Numbered from the stretch's first letter, positions 53,616-61,576 are shown. The stretch: DNA of 64,000 bases from JBKEDS01 sp047975545 (GCA_047975545.1 JBKEDS010000046.1:34400-98399), one strand, 5' to 3'. Notes: generated by a model not told the origin, from the letters alone. A program made the numbers and translations.

Positions 53616-53680
53616 AACAGTGAAGACAGAAAATAAACGGCGAAAAACCACAACCCTGACAATTCTGAAATTTCGTTTGG

Positions 53681-53805
53681 ATATTGCTTTGCCGTCGTGC
53701 CTCCTTCTTGCGATAACATCACTGCGAACCAGCCCATCAACAGACAAGGCACGAAGCAGTCTGTTGCCTGTATTGTAGAGATTGCTTCACTTCGTTCGCA
53801 ATGAC
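53681..53805. repeat. Cluster of three intergenic repeat copies
   Basis: A reverse copy (53681-53718), a forward diverged copy (about 53719-53763, GAAGCAGTCTG) and a second reverse copy (53776-53805, AGATTGCTTCACTTCG then CAATGACG). They fill most of the 336-nt gap between the META lipoprotein and cardiolipin synthase genes; no gene is seen there. Confidence 0.7.
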
Positions 53806-53855
53806 GACGATAACGGAGGACGAATTTTATCAGCCAAACTTAATTTGACATGATA

Positions 53856-55295
53856 CTACATTAAAGGCGACATGAGCCGAACTACGCGCTCGGAAAACCG
53901 TATAAGCAAAGGGCGTTTTTTCCAAGCGGCCAAATCGATTTTTTTGGCGTGTTTTAAATCGTTATAAAAGTTTTGGCGGAGGTTTTCGGATAGGGTTTCG
54001 TTGTAAACAAAGGCGTTTACCTCAAAATTAAGGTCGAAACTCCTATGGTCCAGATTCGTGGTTCCTATGGTGGACACAAACCCGTCGCATACCATGGTTT
54101 TGGCATGTACAAAGCCTTTTTGGTAGCGGTACACCCCAATTCCTACCTCTAACAATTCTTGGTAATACGAGTTGGACGTGGCGTTTACAAATACGTTATC
54201 CGACTTATCCGGCACCAATATTTTTACATCAACGTTGCTCAGGCTGGCTATTTTTAGGGCATTCATAAACGAGGCGTCCGGGATAAAGTAGGGCGTTGTT
54301 ATTAAAATTTCTTTTTTCGATAACAAAACGGCCTGTATCATGGCGTACATAATATTGGGGCAATCGGAATCGGGCCCACTATATACAATTTGCGCCAGTT
54401 GCCCTGTTTTATTATCGAAAGCACGCTCTAAGGGGAAGTATTTTTGGGTTACGCCTATGTTTTGTTTGGCGCAAAAATTCCAATCGGCCATAAAAACCCG
54501 CTGAAGGCTTAACACCGCCGCTCCCGTAATTTTCAGGTGGGTATCGCGCCAATACCGCTTATTTTTACTTAGGTTTATGTATTTGTCGGAAACGTTTATA
54601 CCGCCCACATAGCCCACATGACCATCGATAACCACTATTTTGCGGTGGTTGCGGTAATTAATCCTGTTGGCCAGCAATAATAATTTTACTTTGTAAAACG
54701 GATAGGCCTCTACGCCACTTTTAACTAAATTGGCCACAAAGGATTTGCGGATGGATTTGCTGCCAAAATCGTCGTAAATAAAGCGTACCTCGACACCTTC
54801 CCGTGCTTTTTGTTTTAAAATTTCGGCTATTTGGATGCCTATATCATCGCTTTCGTAAATGTAATATTCTATGTGGATAAAGTGCTTTGCGTTTTTTAAA
54901 TCGGTTATAAGCTCGGGAAATTTTTCTTCACCATTTACCAATAATTTCAATTGGTTATTGGTGGTAATAACCGAATTAATTTCGATAAACTTGGCCAGGT
55001 TAAAAAAATTGCCCAGTTTTTGGGAAAAATTGGTTAAAACCTGATTGGAATATTCGCCTACTTCCCTTTCCAACTCGGGGAATGCCTTTCGGTCTATTTC
55101 CAGTTTTTTGCTATAAAGTTTGTTTGTCCGGTAGTTACGGCCTATGGCAAAATATACGATTAAGCCCAGTACCGGAAACAAAAAAATAAGCATTAAATAT
55201 GCCAGCGCCTTACTCGTGGTCGAGGTGTTTACAATAACAATGGCCACGGTTACCAATACGGCAATATAAAATAGGACGATTAAAAAACTTATCAC
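53856..55295 (-). CDS. cls: Cardiolipin synthase
   Basis: 479 residues. Two N-terminal membrane segments (about 2-24 and 32-52) and two phospholipase-D HKD motifs are present: NHRKIVVIDG (about 216-225) and VHAKTMVCDG (about 396-405). The enzyme joins two phosphatidylglycerol molecules, or PG with another phospholipid, into cardiolipin at the inner membrane. It has no copy of the shared regulon repeats upstream. The following gap 55296-55514 contains a few short hairpins and no gene. Confidence 0.94.
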   Translation of the reverse strand: MISFLIVLFYIAVLVTVAIVIVNTSTTSKALAYLMLIFLFPVLGLIVYFAIGRNYRTNKLYSKKLEIDRKAFPELEREVGEYSNQVLTNFSQKLGNFFNLAKFIEINSVITTNNQLKLLVNGEEKFPELITDLKNAKHFIHIEYYIYESDDIGIQIAEILKQKAREGVEVRFIYDDFGSKSIRKSFVANLVKSGVEAYPFYKVKLLLLANRINYRNHRKIVVIDGHVGYVGGINVSDKYINLSKNKRYWRDTHLKITGAAVLSLQRVFMADWNFCAKQNIGVTQKYFPLERAFDNKTGQLAQIVYSGPDSDCPNIMYAMIQAVLLSKKEILITTPYFIPDASFMNALKIASLSNVDVKILVPDKSDNVFVNATSNSYYQELLEVGIGVYRYQKGFVHAKTMVCDGFVSTIGTTNLDHRSFDLNFEVNAFVYNETLSENLRQNFYNDLKHAKKIDLAAWKKRPLLIRFSERVVRLMSPLM

Positions 55296-55514
55296 ATAAA
55301 AACGGTTAGATTGAACCCCTAAGATAGATAATTTTTTTTAGAAGAATGTGATATAAAATAACGGATTGCTTGCGTTTCAATCAAGAATATAGCCAAAAAA
55401 TATCCCCCAATACCTAAATATCGAGGGATACCAACTAAACAACTAACGTCTATGAAAGTCCATAATGGACATTAGATAAAAAATGATTTGTACTTGCTAA
55501 TTTACAGGCGAAAC

Positions 55515-56105
55515 TTAATCTATTTCTTCTTGAAAGTCTTTTACTTTTTTGTGCAATTTTCGCAACTGTACGGCAAGGTAAATACTGTAAATACCGCCCA
55601 TTAAAAAGGCCATTCCGGTCCAGAACACCAAGGTAAAGCCACCTACGGCGGGTTGCCATAAAATCATTATAGACAAGATAATGCCCAAAATAGCGGTAAA
55701 TAACAGGCCTTTCCAACTGGATACGCCATAATCCTTAACATCGAGCGCCCAGCCTATGGCCGAAATGGAACGGAACAGCACGACAAAGCCAATATACAAA
55801 GGCAATGTAACCATGGTAACGGCAGGGTTGGCAATAAGCATAACCCCTACAATGGTGGTTAATATGCCAAAGGCCAAGTTCCAGCCCCAATTTGGGATGG
55901 CATCCCGATTGGCAATGGAAAAATAGATTTCCATAATGCCGGAAACCAAAAACGAAATGCTAAATACAATGGCCAAAGCGAAATACGATTCTAATGGCGA
56001 CATAAAGGTCCAAATTGAAGTAATGATTAAAACGATTCCTATTAATAAGGGAACCCACCAGTTTTTAATACTTCTTCCGATTGTTTTGATAATGTTGGTT
56101 TTCAT
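55515..56105 (-). CDS. DUF308/HdeD-family membrane protein
   Basis: 196 residues from the ATG giving MKTNIIKTIGR. The longer start at 56144 would lie upstream of the predicted transcription start and is not supported. Six membrane segments form two repeats (IGIVLIITSIWTFMSPLES and its partner). A lysine- and glutamate-rich tail ends RKLHKKVKDFQEEID. HdeD in enteric bacteria protects against acid; the family's activity is unknown. It carries its own regulon promoter. Confidence 0.9.
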   Translation of the reverse strand: MKTNIIKTIGRSIKNWWVPLLIGIVLIITSIWTFMSPLESYFALAIVFSISFLVSGIMEIYFSIANRDAIPNWGWNLAFGILTTIVGVMLIANPAVTMVTLPLYIGFVVLFRSISAIGWALDVKDYGVSSWKGLLFTAILGIILSIMILWQPAVGGFTLVFWTGMAFLMGGIYSIYLAVQLRKLHKKVKDFQEEID

Positions 56106-56141
56106 AATATTTGGTTTTAAATGATTAATTAATTTCTTCAG

Positions 56142-56210
56142 CAAAGTTAAGTTGCATTTAAAGCACTAAATACTCTTAAAAGCCCAATCGATACCCTTAA
56201 ACGCCCAATC
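56142..56210 (-). promoter_or_regulatory. Regulon promoter of the DUF308/HdeD gene
   Basis: Two nearly identical 21-nt units stand in tandem: GATTGGGCGTTTAAGGGTATC (56190-56210, cited here by its first eight bases GATTGGGC and core TTTAAGGGTAT) and GATTGGGC...TTTTAAGAGTATT (56169-56189). Exactly 20 nt after the GTAT of the second comes TAACTTTG (56142-56149). Confidence 0.65.
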
Positions 56211-56233
56211 GTATTTTTTTAATTTTTAGGGTT

Positions 56234-56443
56234 TTAAACTATTCGTCGCAATAGCTTAAAGGCGCCCATTACCAAAGCCGGACGTTTAAAAAGAAACTGC
56301 CATAATTTATTGGCGCTTGCTTCTTCGGTTACGCTGCCCTTAACGCTTTTTAGTTGCTCCAAAGCTATTTTGCGTTCCAATTGGTATATTTTAAGGTCGG
56401 CTTTAACTTCACTTAACGTGCTGTATTTATGCTTGTTCGTCAT
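56234..56443 (-). CDS. Small basic protein of 69 residues
   Basis: Reads MTNKHKYSTLSEVKADLKIY and ends MGAFKLLRRIV; a TTG nine nt upstream is an alternative start. It is helix-rich and highly basic, with a C-terminal hydrophobic patch LFKRPALVMGAFKLLRRIV. The start overlaps the stop of the holin-like gene by 17 nt, so translation is coupled. Its partners are the YtxH and holin-like genes. Function unknown. Confidence 0.75.
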   Translation of the reverse strand: MTNKHKYSTLSEVKADLKIYQLERKIALEQLKSVKGSVTEEASANKLWQFLFKRPALVMGAFKLLRRIV

Positions 56444-56792
56444 CGGTTTCAAAAAATTTTGTGGATAGTTTTTTTACAATGGCGTTATCGATTTTTTGTC
56501 GAAAGCCGTACACCAAAGCAGCAAACAGGAAAAACAGAAGCGCTACAACAAGTGCGCCCCAAACCAAGCCACCCAACAACTTGCCCAAGGCAATAGCGGT
56601 TGTAATGGCCAGGAACAAAGCGCCTATAAAGGCAAAGCCACATATTACAAGCAACTTAACAACAAGGCTTACCGTAATGGAAAGCTGTTCGAAAATTTTT
56701 AGCTTAACATATTTTTCGGAAGATTTAATGTAAAGGTTACCGTAATGTGTGGCTTGTCCGGACCGACTTGTTATAAAATCGATTAGTCCCAT
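56427..56792 (-). CDS. Holin-like (YqjE/holin-X type) membrane protein
   Basis: 121 residues with two membrane segments (about 45-68 and 73-95) and charged ends, in the family annotated as phage holin X or YqjE. Despite the name there is no phage context. It is 1 nt from the YtxH gene and overlaps the next gene, forming a YtxH-holin-small-protein unit of the kind seen in general-stress clusters. Confidence 0.85.
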   Translation of the reverse strand: MGLIDFITSRSGQATHYGNLYIKSSEKYVKLKIFEQLSITVSLVVKLLVICGFAFIGALFLAITTAIALGKLLGGLVWGALVVALLFFLFAALVYGFRQKIDNAIVKKLSTKFFETDDEQA

Positions 56793-56793
56793 A

Positions 56794-57123
56794 TTATGCT
56801 TTTTGGTACTTTTTGTTTTTGGCTTTTAAATCGGCCAGTTTTTTTTCCAAGGAAGAAATAACGTCCTCGGCCTTATAGCTGGCGTTGGACACGAGGTGTT
56901 CCACCTCGTCGTCCAAGGTTGCTTTTCGGGCGTTTACTTTTTCCGACACGTCCTTTGTTACGCGGTCGAACTCGTTGGCAACCTTGTCTTTTAAATTGGT
57001 GGCCTCGTTTGCAATTTTTTTGCGGGTTTCGGATCCTTTATCGGGAGCCATTAAAATGCCGGCCACTACGCCTATTGCGGTGCCTGCTAAAATTCCAAGA
57101 ATGGTTCTGCTTTCTTTTCCCAT
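56794..57123 (-). CDS. YtxH-domain general-stress protein
   Basis: 109 residues. An N-terminal glycine-rich membrane segment ILGILAGTAIGVVAGILMAP is followed by DKGSETRKKIANEA, the YtxH signature, and a long coiled coil (about 35-105). YtxH is a general stress protein in Bacillus of unknown activity, probably membrane-bound. It is the first gene of the three-gene unit. No regulon repeat is seen in 57124-57258, so its promoter must differ. Confidence 0.9.
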   Translation of the reverse strand: MGKESRTILGILAGTAIGVVAGILMAPDKGSETRKKIANEATNLKDKVANEFDRVTKDVSEKVNARKATLDDEVEHLVSNASYKAEDVISSLEKKLADLKAKNKKYQKA

Positions 57124-57258
57124 GATGATTGATTTTAATTATTATTAATGTTTTGATTTTTAGGTAATTCAAGTAAAATAAAGACTTATAAATTTACTGA
57201 ATTATTGGTAATTATATTTCGGTTTTCGGTTGTTTTTTTAAAATAATTTGCATTCAAC

Positions 57259-58128
57259 TTAGCTAATGTCCTCCAATAGTAATTCGGATGAAATTCGCCC
57301 TAACTTATTGGCGGCCATTGGGCTGTCGGCGGTTATTAGTTTTAAATCCTGATAAACCCGGCCTACGGGTATTTTGTTAACAATTTCTACCCCAAGGCTT
57401 TCCAGGGCTTTGCCAAAAAACCAAGACAATTGTCCGGGCAAATAGCCTAAATTGGGCAGGATTTTATCGGTCCCGTCCGGAAAAGCCACGATTTGGTAGC
57501 CCTTGAACAAAAAATCCTTGTCGTTTTCGTCTATACTGGCGGCCAGCAAAGCGGCCGGGCCGTGGCATGAGGCTATAATGTACTTGTTGTTTGCCACGGC
57601 CCAAAACAGCACTTTTTTAAGAGCCGTGCTAAACGGCAAATCCGACAGAACACCATGCCCTCCGGGGATGTAAACGGCAAAGTAGTTGGTTTTTGCCAAG
57701 GTGTTGGCTATATCTTTTAAACTTAGCGGGGTTTCCAGTTTATCCTTATAACCGTTGTAAATATCCGCAACATTTTCGTCCTGCCCGGGCATTGCCCAAT
57801 GCTCTAATTTTACGGGCTTGCCGTTTACCGTGGCAAAATCGAACTTAAACCCCGCCCGTTGCCAATGCAGCATGGGCACGAATATTTCTATCGGGTTGTT
57901 GCCCGTTAAAAACTGTTTGCCGTTAGCCATTTCCAAACAGTCCTGCTCGGTAGCAATTATCAATATTTTTAAATTGGTACTGGTGCTTGCAACGTTGTAA
58001 AACGTGTTATCGTAATTGGTTCGGGCATTAACCGTCATTTTTAAGGCGGTGTCCGAGGGGGTATAAACTTTGGGCTCATCTCCTGTGCTTTTTGGCTGGA
58101 TGCCAAAAAAATCTTTTACGCTTCCCAT
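57259..58128 (-). CDS. hchA: Hsp31-type DJ-1/PfpI protein HchA (glyoxalase III / chaperone)
   Basis: 289 residues, the length of Hsp31. The nucleophilic elbow IASCHGPAALL has Cys188 with the following His, and TNLKILIIATEQD and LPDGTDKILPNLG-like motifs (here FPDGTDKILPNLGYLPGQLS, split) match HchA. The protein acts as a holding chaperone, and as a glutathione-independent glyoxalase or deglycase against methylglyoxal. It is 25 nt downstream of a 43-codon frame and two genes after bdhA, so it likely sits in that operon. Confidence 0.93.
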   Translation of the reverse strand: MGSVKDFFGIQPKSTGDEPKVYTPSDTALKMTVNARTNYDNTFYNVASTSTNLKILIIATEQDCLEMANGKQFLTGNNPIEIFVPMLHWQRAGFKFDFATVNGKPVKLEHWAMPGQDENVADIYNGYKDKLETPLSLKDIANTLAKTNYFAVYIPGGHGVLSDLPFSTALKKVLFWAVANNKYIIASCHGPAALLAASIDENDKDFLFKGYQIVAFPDGTDKILPNLGYLPGQLSWFFGKALESLGVEIVNKIPVGRVYQDLKLITADSPMAANKLGRISSELLLEDIS

Positions 58129-58153
58129 GATTTCTGTTTTTTTATGGTTTTAT

Positions 58154-58285
58154 TCAATCTGATTTGTTTCGGGTTTGGTACACTTTTATGGGTACTAAAC
58201 TTAATTTTGGTTGTTCGACCTTTTGGGGTACTAAGTTTTTTAATTTTTCTACCTGTAACTTGATTTTGGTTTTTAATGGATTCAT
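58154..58285 (-). CDS. Small basic protein of 43 residues
   Basis: ATG-initiated frame MNPLKTKIKLQVEKLKNLVP followed by QKVEQPKLSLVPIKVYQTRN and KSD. It is lysine- and valine-rich with two VP-containing segments, LKNLVPQK and LSLVPIK. It fits tightly between bdhA (40 nt before) and hchA (25 nt after) on the same strand, which leaves little room for anything else. Evidence is positional and compositional only. Confidence 0.5.
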   Translation of the reverse strand: MNPLKTKIKLQVEKLKNLVPQKVEQPKLSLVPIKVYQTRNKSD

Positions 58286-58325
58286 TTTTTTATTTTGAAT
58301 TGGTTTTTACTATTAATTTAATGGT

Positions 58326-59126
58326 TTAAAAAGCAGTAATACCGCCGTCAACAGGCAAAGCAACCCCTGTAATTTGGGCGGCATCGTTTGAACATAAAAA
58401 CATAGTGGCAGCGGCCAATTGTTCCGGCAACACAAAATCTTTTGAGGGCACTCTTGAAAAGAATACGTTTTCCATGACTTCTTCCCTTGATAATTTTGTG
58501 GCTTTCATTTGGTCCTCCAACTGCCCCATGACCATATCGGTTTTTACCACACCGGGGCATATGGCGTTGCAAGTAATGGGTTCCGGCCCTGTTTCTACGG
58601 CTACGGCTTTTGTAAAGCCTACTATACCGTGTTTTGAGGATACATAAGCAATTTTATGTGGCGATGCTTTTAAGCCGTGTACGGAAGCGGTATTTACAAT
58701 CCTGCCCCAACCGTTTTTCCGCATAATTGGTAGCACCTCAGCTGTGGCATGGAACGCTGCCGAAAGGTCTATGGATACCACGCGCTCCCAATTGTCGCTA
58801 CCAAAATCCTCGATTGGCGCAACGTGCTGTACGCCGGCATTGTTAACCAAAATATCGACCGAGCCCAGTTTTTCGTTGGCTTTTTTAACCAATTGCCTAC
58901 ATTCTTCGGGTTTGGATAGGTCGGCCTTAATGTAATACACGTTGCTGCCCGTTTGGTCCTGCAATTGTTTTGCCAAGGCATGGTCCTCCAGATTGTCGGT
59001 ATAGGAATTAATAATAACGTTTATGCCATTTTCGGCAAATTTTGTAGCTATGGCCAACCCAATACCAGAATTCGATCCGGTTACCAATGCGTTTTTTCCT
59101 GATGTGTTAAATGTTACTGTGTTCAT
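58326..59126 (-). CDS. 3-hydroxybutyrate dehydrogenase-type SDR
   Basis: 266 residues, a classical short-chain dehydrogenase: cofactor loop TGSNSGIG (16-23), NNAG (95-98), catalytic Ser148, Tyr161 and Lys165 (YVSSK), and the family end GVALPVDGGITAF. The HGLKASPHKIAYVSSKHG context and length fit 3-hydroxybutyrate dehydrogenase, which oxidises 3-hydroxybutyrate with NAD+. It leads a likely operon with the 43-aa frame and hchA, under the regulon promoter. Substrate is inferred from family. Confidence 0.88.
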   Translation of the reverse strand: MNTVTFNTSGKNALVTGSNSGIGLAIATKFAENGINVIINSYTDNLEDHALAKQLQDQTGSNVYYIKADLSKPEECRQLVKKANEKLGSVDILVNNAGVQHVAPIEDFGSDNWERVVSIDLSAAFHATAEVLPIMRKNGWGRIVNTASVHGLKASPHKIAYVSSKHGIVGFTKAVAVETGPEPITCNAICPGVVKTDMVMGQLEDQMKATKLSREEVMENVFFSRVPSKDFVLPEQLAAATMFLCSNDAAQITGVALPVDGGITAF

Positions 59127-59169
59127 GGTTTTTGGTTTTAAATATTTTTATTGTTTTAATTGCACACTA

Positions 59170-59239
59170 CAAATTTACAACACTATATATCAACGTTTTA
59201 ACCGTAAAAGTCCAACCTATACCCTTAAAAGTTTACTTT
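59170..59239 (-). promoter_or_regulatory. Regulon promoter of the bdhA-type operon
   Basis: Repeat one (59219-59239, core ACTTTTAAGGGTAT), repeat two (59198-59218, core ACTTTTACGGTTAA), exactly 20 nt, then TAAATTTG (59170-59177), 44 nt before the ATG. Confidence 0.65.
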
Positions 59240-59278
59240 ATGCCCAACGGAAAACAGGGCGCGTAAACATTGGGCAGA

Positions 59279-59313
59279 ATAAAAAACTGCCGCTTGATGG
59301 TACAAACGGCAGT
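59279..59313 (-). terminator. Terminator after the SDR at 59338
   Basis: ACTGCCG (59286-59292) and CGGCAGT (59307-59313) form a stem; on the minus strand the stem is followed by a T run from the run of A at 59279-59285. Confidence 0.75.
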
Positions 59314-59337
59314 GAATAGCTGTTATAAACCGAGTAT

Positions 59338-60159
59338 TTAGCTTAAACTATACTGTTGTTTAACAAATTCTGAAAATTCATTGTCTTCCATACTTTTTCT
59401 GGCAGCCAATATGCCTTCGGCATCTGTACCTATAGGATACCTTAATTGGTTTGTGCCGTCGGTTGCTGCCTTGTAAATAGTTTCTGTTACCAAAATAGGG
59501 TCCGAGGCCACATCGTTCATACTTCCAAAGGTAGAAAGTACTTTATCCGTAATGTTTTGGTATTCGGTAAGTTCCGGATTTATGTTAATGGCCGCCGAGC
59601 TCGTTCCGAAATTAGTGGCCATTAATCCGGGCTCTATCAATTTCACTTTTATCCCGACAGGCTCAAATTCGTATCTTAAAGACTCTGTTAATCCTTCAAT
59701 GGCAAATTTCGAACCGTGGTATAACGACCCCATGGGGAATGTTGCCTTTCCGGCCATGGAGGATAGGTTTATTATAATGCCGTTTTTGTTGTACCTCATA
59801 TGGGGCAGCACTGCTTTGGTCATCATAAGGGTACCAATAACATTTACGTCAAACTGTTTGCGAATGGCTGCTTCCGGTGTTGCCTCTAATATGCCAAAAG
59901 CGCCATACCCGGCATTGTTAAGCAATACGTCTATTTTTCCGAATGTTTCAATACCTTTGGTAACGGTGTTTGCCATGGATTGCGAGTCCCTTACATCCAA
60001 CTTTGTTACAAGCACATTATCCAAGGCGCTTAATGCTTCATCTTCTTCGGGATTGTTTCTAATGGTTGCAATAACGTTCCATCCTTTTTCCTGAAAATAT
60101 TTAGCCGTTGTACGACCTATGCCACTGCTGGTTCCCGTAATTAAAATTGTTTTTTTCAT
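59338..60159 (-). CDS. SDR family oxidoreductase
   Basis: 273 residues with the cofactor loop TGTSSGIG (9-16), NNAG (81-84), catalytic Ser133/134, Tyr147 and Lys151 (YHGSK) and an extended C-terminus (about 190-273) of the type seen in carbonyl reductases and ketoreductases. The substrate is unknown. It sits between two regulon promoters, has its own upstream promoter and a terminator. Confidence 0.88.
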   Translation of the reverse strand: MKKTILITGTSSGIGRTTAKYFQEKGWNVIATIRNNPEEDEALSALDNVLVTKLDVRDSQSMANTVTKGIETFGKIDVLLNNAGYGAFGILEATPEAAIRKQFDVNVIGTLMMTKAVLPHMRYNKNGIIINLSSMAGKATFPMGSLYHGSKFAIEGLTESLRYEFEPVGIKVKLIEPGLMATNFGTSSAAININPELTEYQNITDKVLSTFGSMNDVASDPILVTETIYKAATDGTNQLRYPIGTDAEGILAARKSMEDNEFSEFVKQQYSLS

Positions 60160-60188
60160 GTGTTAATATTTATTGTTTTTTGTTCTTT

Positions 60189-60257
60189 CAAAGGTATTTT
60201 GCGGCACTTTGATTACTAACCCAATGCGGTTAATAAATACCCCTTAAAGCTTATTAT
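60189..60257 (-). promoter_or_regulatory. Regulon promoter of the SDR gene
   Basis: Distal core GCTTTAAGGGGTAT (begins at 60237), proximal core CGCATTGGGTTA (about 60217-60230), 20 nt, then TACCTTTG (60189-60196). The spacing of the two repeats is 20-21 nt, slightly less regular than in the other five. Confidence 0.5.
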
Positions 60258-60266
60258 TAAGTATCG

Positions 60267-60764
60267 TTAAAGACTTAAAAACCATACGTCCGACGTTTGC
60301 AAATCGCCGCCAACAGCGGCCGCCAACCTTATGGCATACGTTTTTATTTGGGTTCCGTCGGCTTTACTTATACGGCCTTTTTCAATTTTGGAAGACAACC
60401 GGGTAAGGTCTTCATTTATTTTATTTGAAAACTTATCGGCTTCCTTCGTGGTTTTGGCATTAGTAAAACCTATGGCGTGGTTTCCTATTTTTTTAACCAA
60501 GGTATTGGCTTCAAGGTTATTAAATTCGGGTACCACAACACTGGCTATGGCAGCATTACGTTCTTCCATAGCAGCGTGTTCCAAGGCTTGTGCTGCTTCA
60601 TTGGTGCTTTTTTCAAAATGTTCCTCTGCACTGTTGGCATGTTTTTCGGCTTTTTGGTATTCGGTCTGGGCTTTTTGCTCTGCCCGCTTCTGTGGGTTTT
60701 CTTTACATGATAAAACAAAGGATAAACTTAATAGCATCATGATTGGTAATGTTTTTGTTTTCAT
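60267..60764 (-). CDS. Small coiled-coil lipoprotein
   Basis: 165 residues with a lipoprotein signal ending VLSCKE (Cys20). The region 25-75 is a Lys/Glu/Ala-rich coiled coil (AEQKAQTEYQKAEKHANSAE), followed by an ordered domain with VVVPEFNNLEANTLVKKIG. No named family is recognised. It has its own regulon promoter and lies divergent from the TetR gene. Confidence 0.8.
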   Translation of the reverse strand: MKTKTLPIMMLLSLSFVLSCKENPQKRAEQKAQTEYQKAEKHANSAEEHFEKSTNEAAQALEHAAMEERNAAIASVVVPEFNNLEANTLVKKIGNHAIGFTNAKTTKEADKFSNKINEDLTRLSSKIEKGRISKADGTQIKTYAIRLAAAVGGDLQTSDVWFLSL

Positions 60765-60823
60765 GGTAATATTGCTTTTATGGTTATGAATTACTTTTAT
60801 ATAATTAGCGTTTAATTACAGGG

Positions 60824-60893
60824 CAAAGTTATGGGCAACAGCATATTATAAATACCCTTGAAGAGCCAACCAATACCCCTGGAAGTTTAAATT
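60824..60893 (-). promoter_or_regulatory. Regulon promoter of the coiled-coil lipoprotein gene
   Basis: Distal repeat (60873-60893, core ACTTCCAGGGGTAT), proximal repeat (60852-60872, core CTCTTCAAGGGTAT), exactly 20 nt, then TAACTTTG (60824-60831). The GGTTGG flank between the repeats is the same as before bdhA. Confidence 0.6.
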
Positions 60894-60959
60894 ACTTCGG
60901 CACTTAAATACAAACAGTAGTGGTATAAAACAGCTTCAAATTAAAAAGCAAATAAAAAT

Positions 60960-60990
60960 TTGGTTTTATAGACAAGTGTCTATATATTTG
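60960..60990 (+). promoter_or_regulatory. TetR gene promoter with embedded palindromic operator
   Basis: TTG (60960-60962) and TATATTTG (60983-60990) lie 20 nt apart. Between them TAGACA/TGTCTA (60969-60982) is a perfect 14-nt palindrome with spacer AG, ideally placed for repression by the regulator encoded downstream. Confidence 0.7.
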
Positions 60991-60994
60991 CAGC

Positions 60995-61576
60995 ATGAAA
61001 CAGAAAGAATACATATTAAAAGCCGGGCTCGAATTATTTTCCACCCAAGCGTATTCCAATACAGGTATTAGGCAAATTACTTCAAAAGTTGGAATTCCTA
61101 CGGGTTCGTTTCATTATTATTTTAAAAATAAGGAAGATTTTGCTCTTGCTGTTTTGGATTATTATTTTGAAGAAGAACTAAAAACCAATTTGTTAGGCAA
61201 TTTACTTGTAGATAATGAAACCACGGCCAAGGATAAAATTATACAACTTTTTACCAAAGCCTTGAATTTCCATAAGGCCAACTCTTCCAAAAACCTATTG
61301 AGCAGTTGCATTTTAGGGAATTTAGGACAGGAAATATCAGGGCATAACAATGCCGTGGCCGGAAAAATAAACGGCTTTTTCCAAAAAATCCATTTTGCGG
61401 TACAAACCCTTATCGATATGGGCAAAAAAGATGGCTCGATTAAATTGGAAATAGACTCGGAACAATTGGCCAATTTTATTTTCGATGCTTACGAAGGTAC
61501 GCTTATCCGCCGTAAGGTAGAACAATCCAACACACCAGCAACCAACTTTTTAAATACCCTTAAAACTTTATTATAA
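60995..61576 (+). CDS. TetR/AcrR-family transcriptional regulator
   Basis: 193 residues with the N-terminal helix-turn-helix (about 8-55, GIRQITSKVGIPTGSFHYYF) and a C-terminal ligand domain. It is followed 51 nt later by an Old Yellow Enzyme gene, its likely target. The regulator probably represses its own promoter through the palindrome TAGACAAGTGTCTA. The leader is very short: the -7 box is only a few nt before the ATG. Confidence 0.92.
   Translation: MKQKEYILKAGLELFSTQAYSNTGIRQITSKVGIPTGSFHYYFKNKEDFALAVLDYYFEEELKTNLLGNLLVDNETTAKDKIIQLFTKALNFHKANSSKNLLSSCILGNLGQEISGHNNAVAGKINGFFQKIHFAVQTLIDMGKKDGSIKLEIDSEQLANFIFDAYEGTLIRRKVEQSNTPATNFLNTLKTLL

Noticed and set aside
56106..56144. Upstream start for the DUF308/HdeD gene
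   Set aside because: This part lies at or before the predicted transcription start set by the TAACTTTG box at 56142-56149.
56169..56210. CRISPR-like or satellite tandem repeat
   Set aside because: Only two units without spacers; position and spacing fit a regulator site instead.
56427..56792. Phage or prophage remnant suggested by the word holin
   Set aside because: No other phage genes, integrase or attachment repeats are near; the family is chromosomal and stress-linked.
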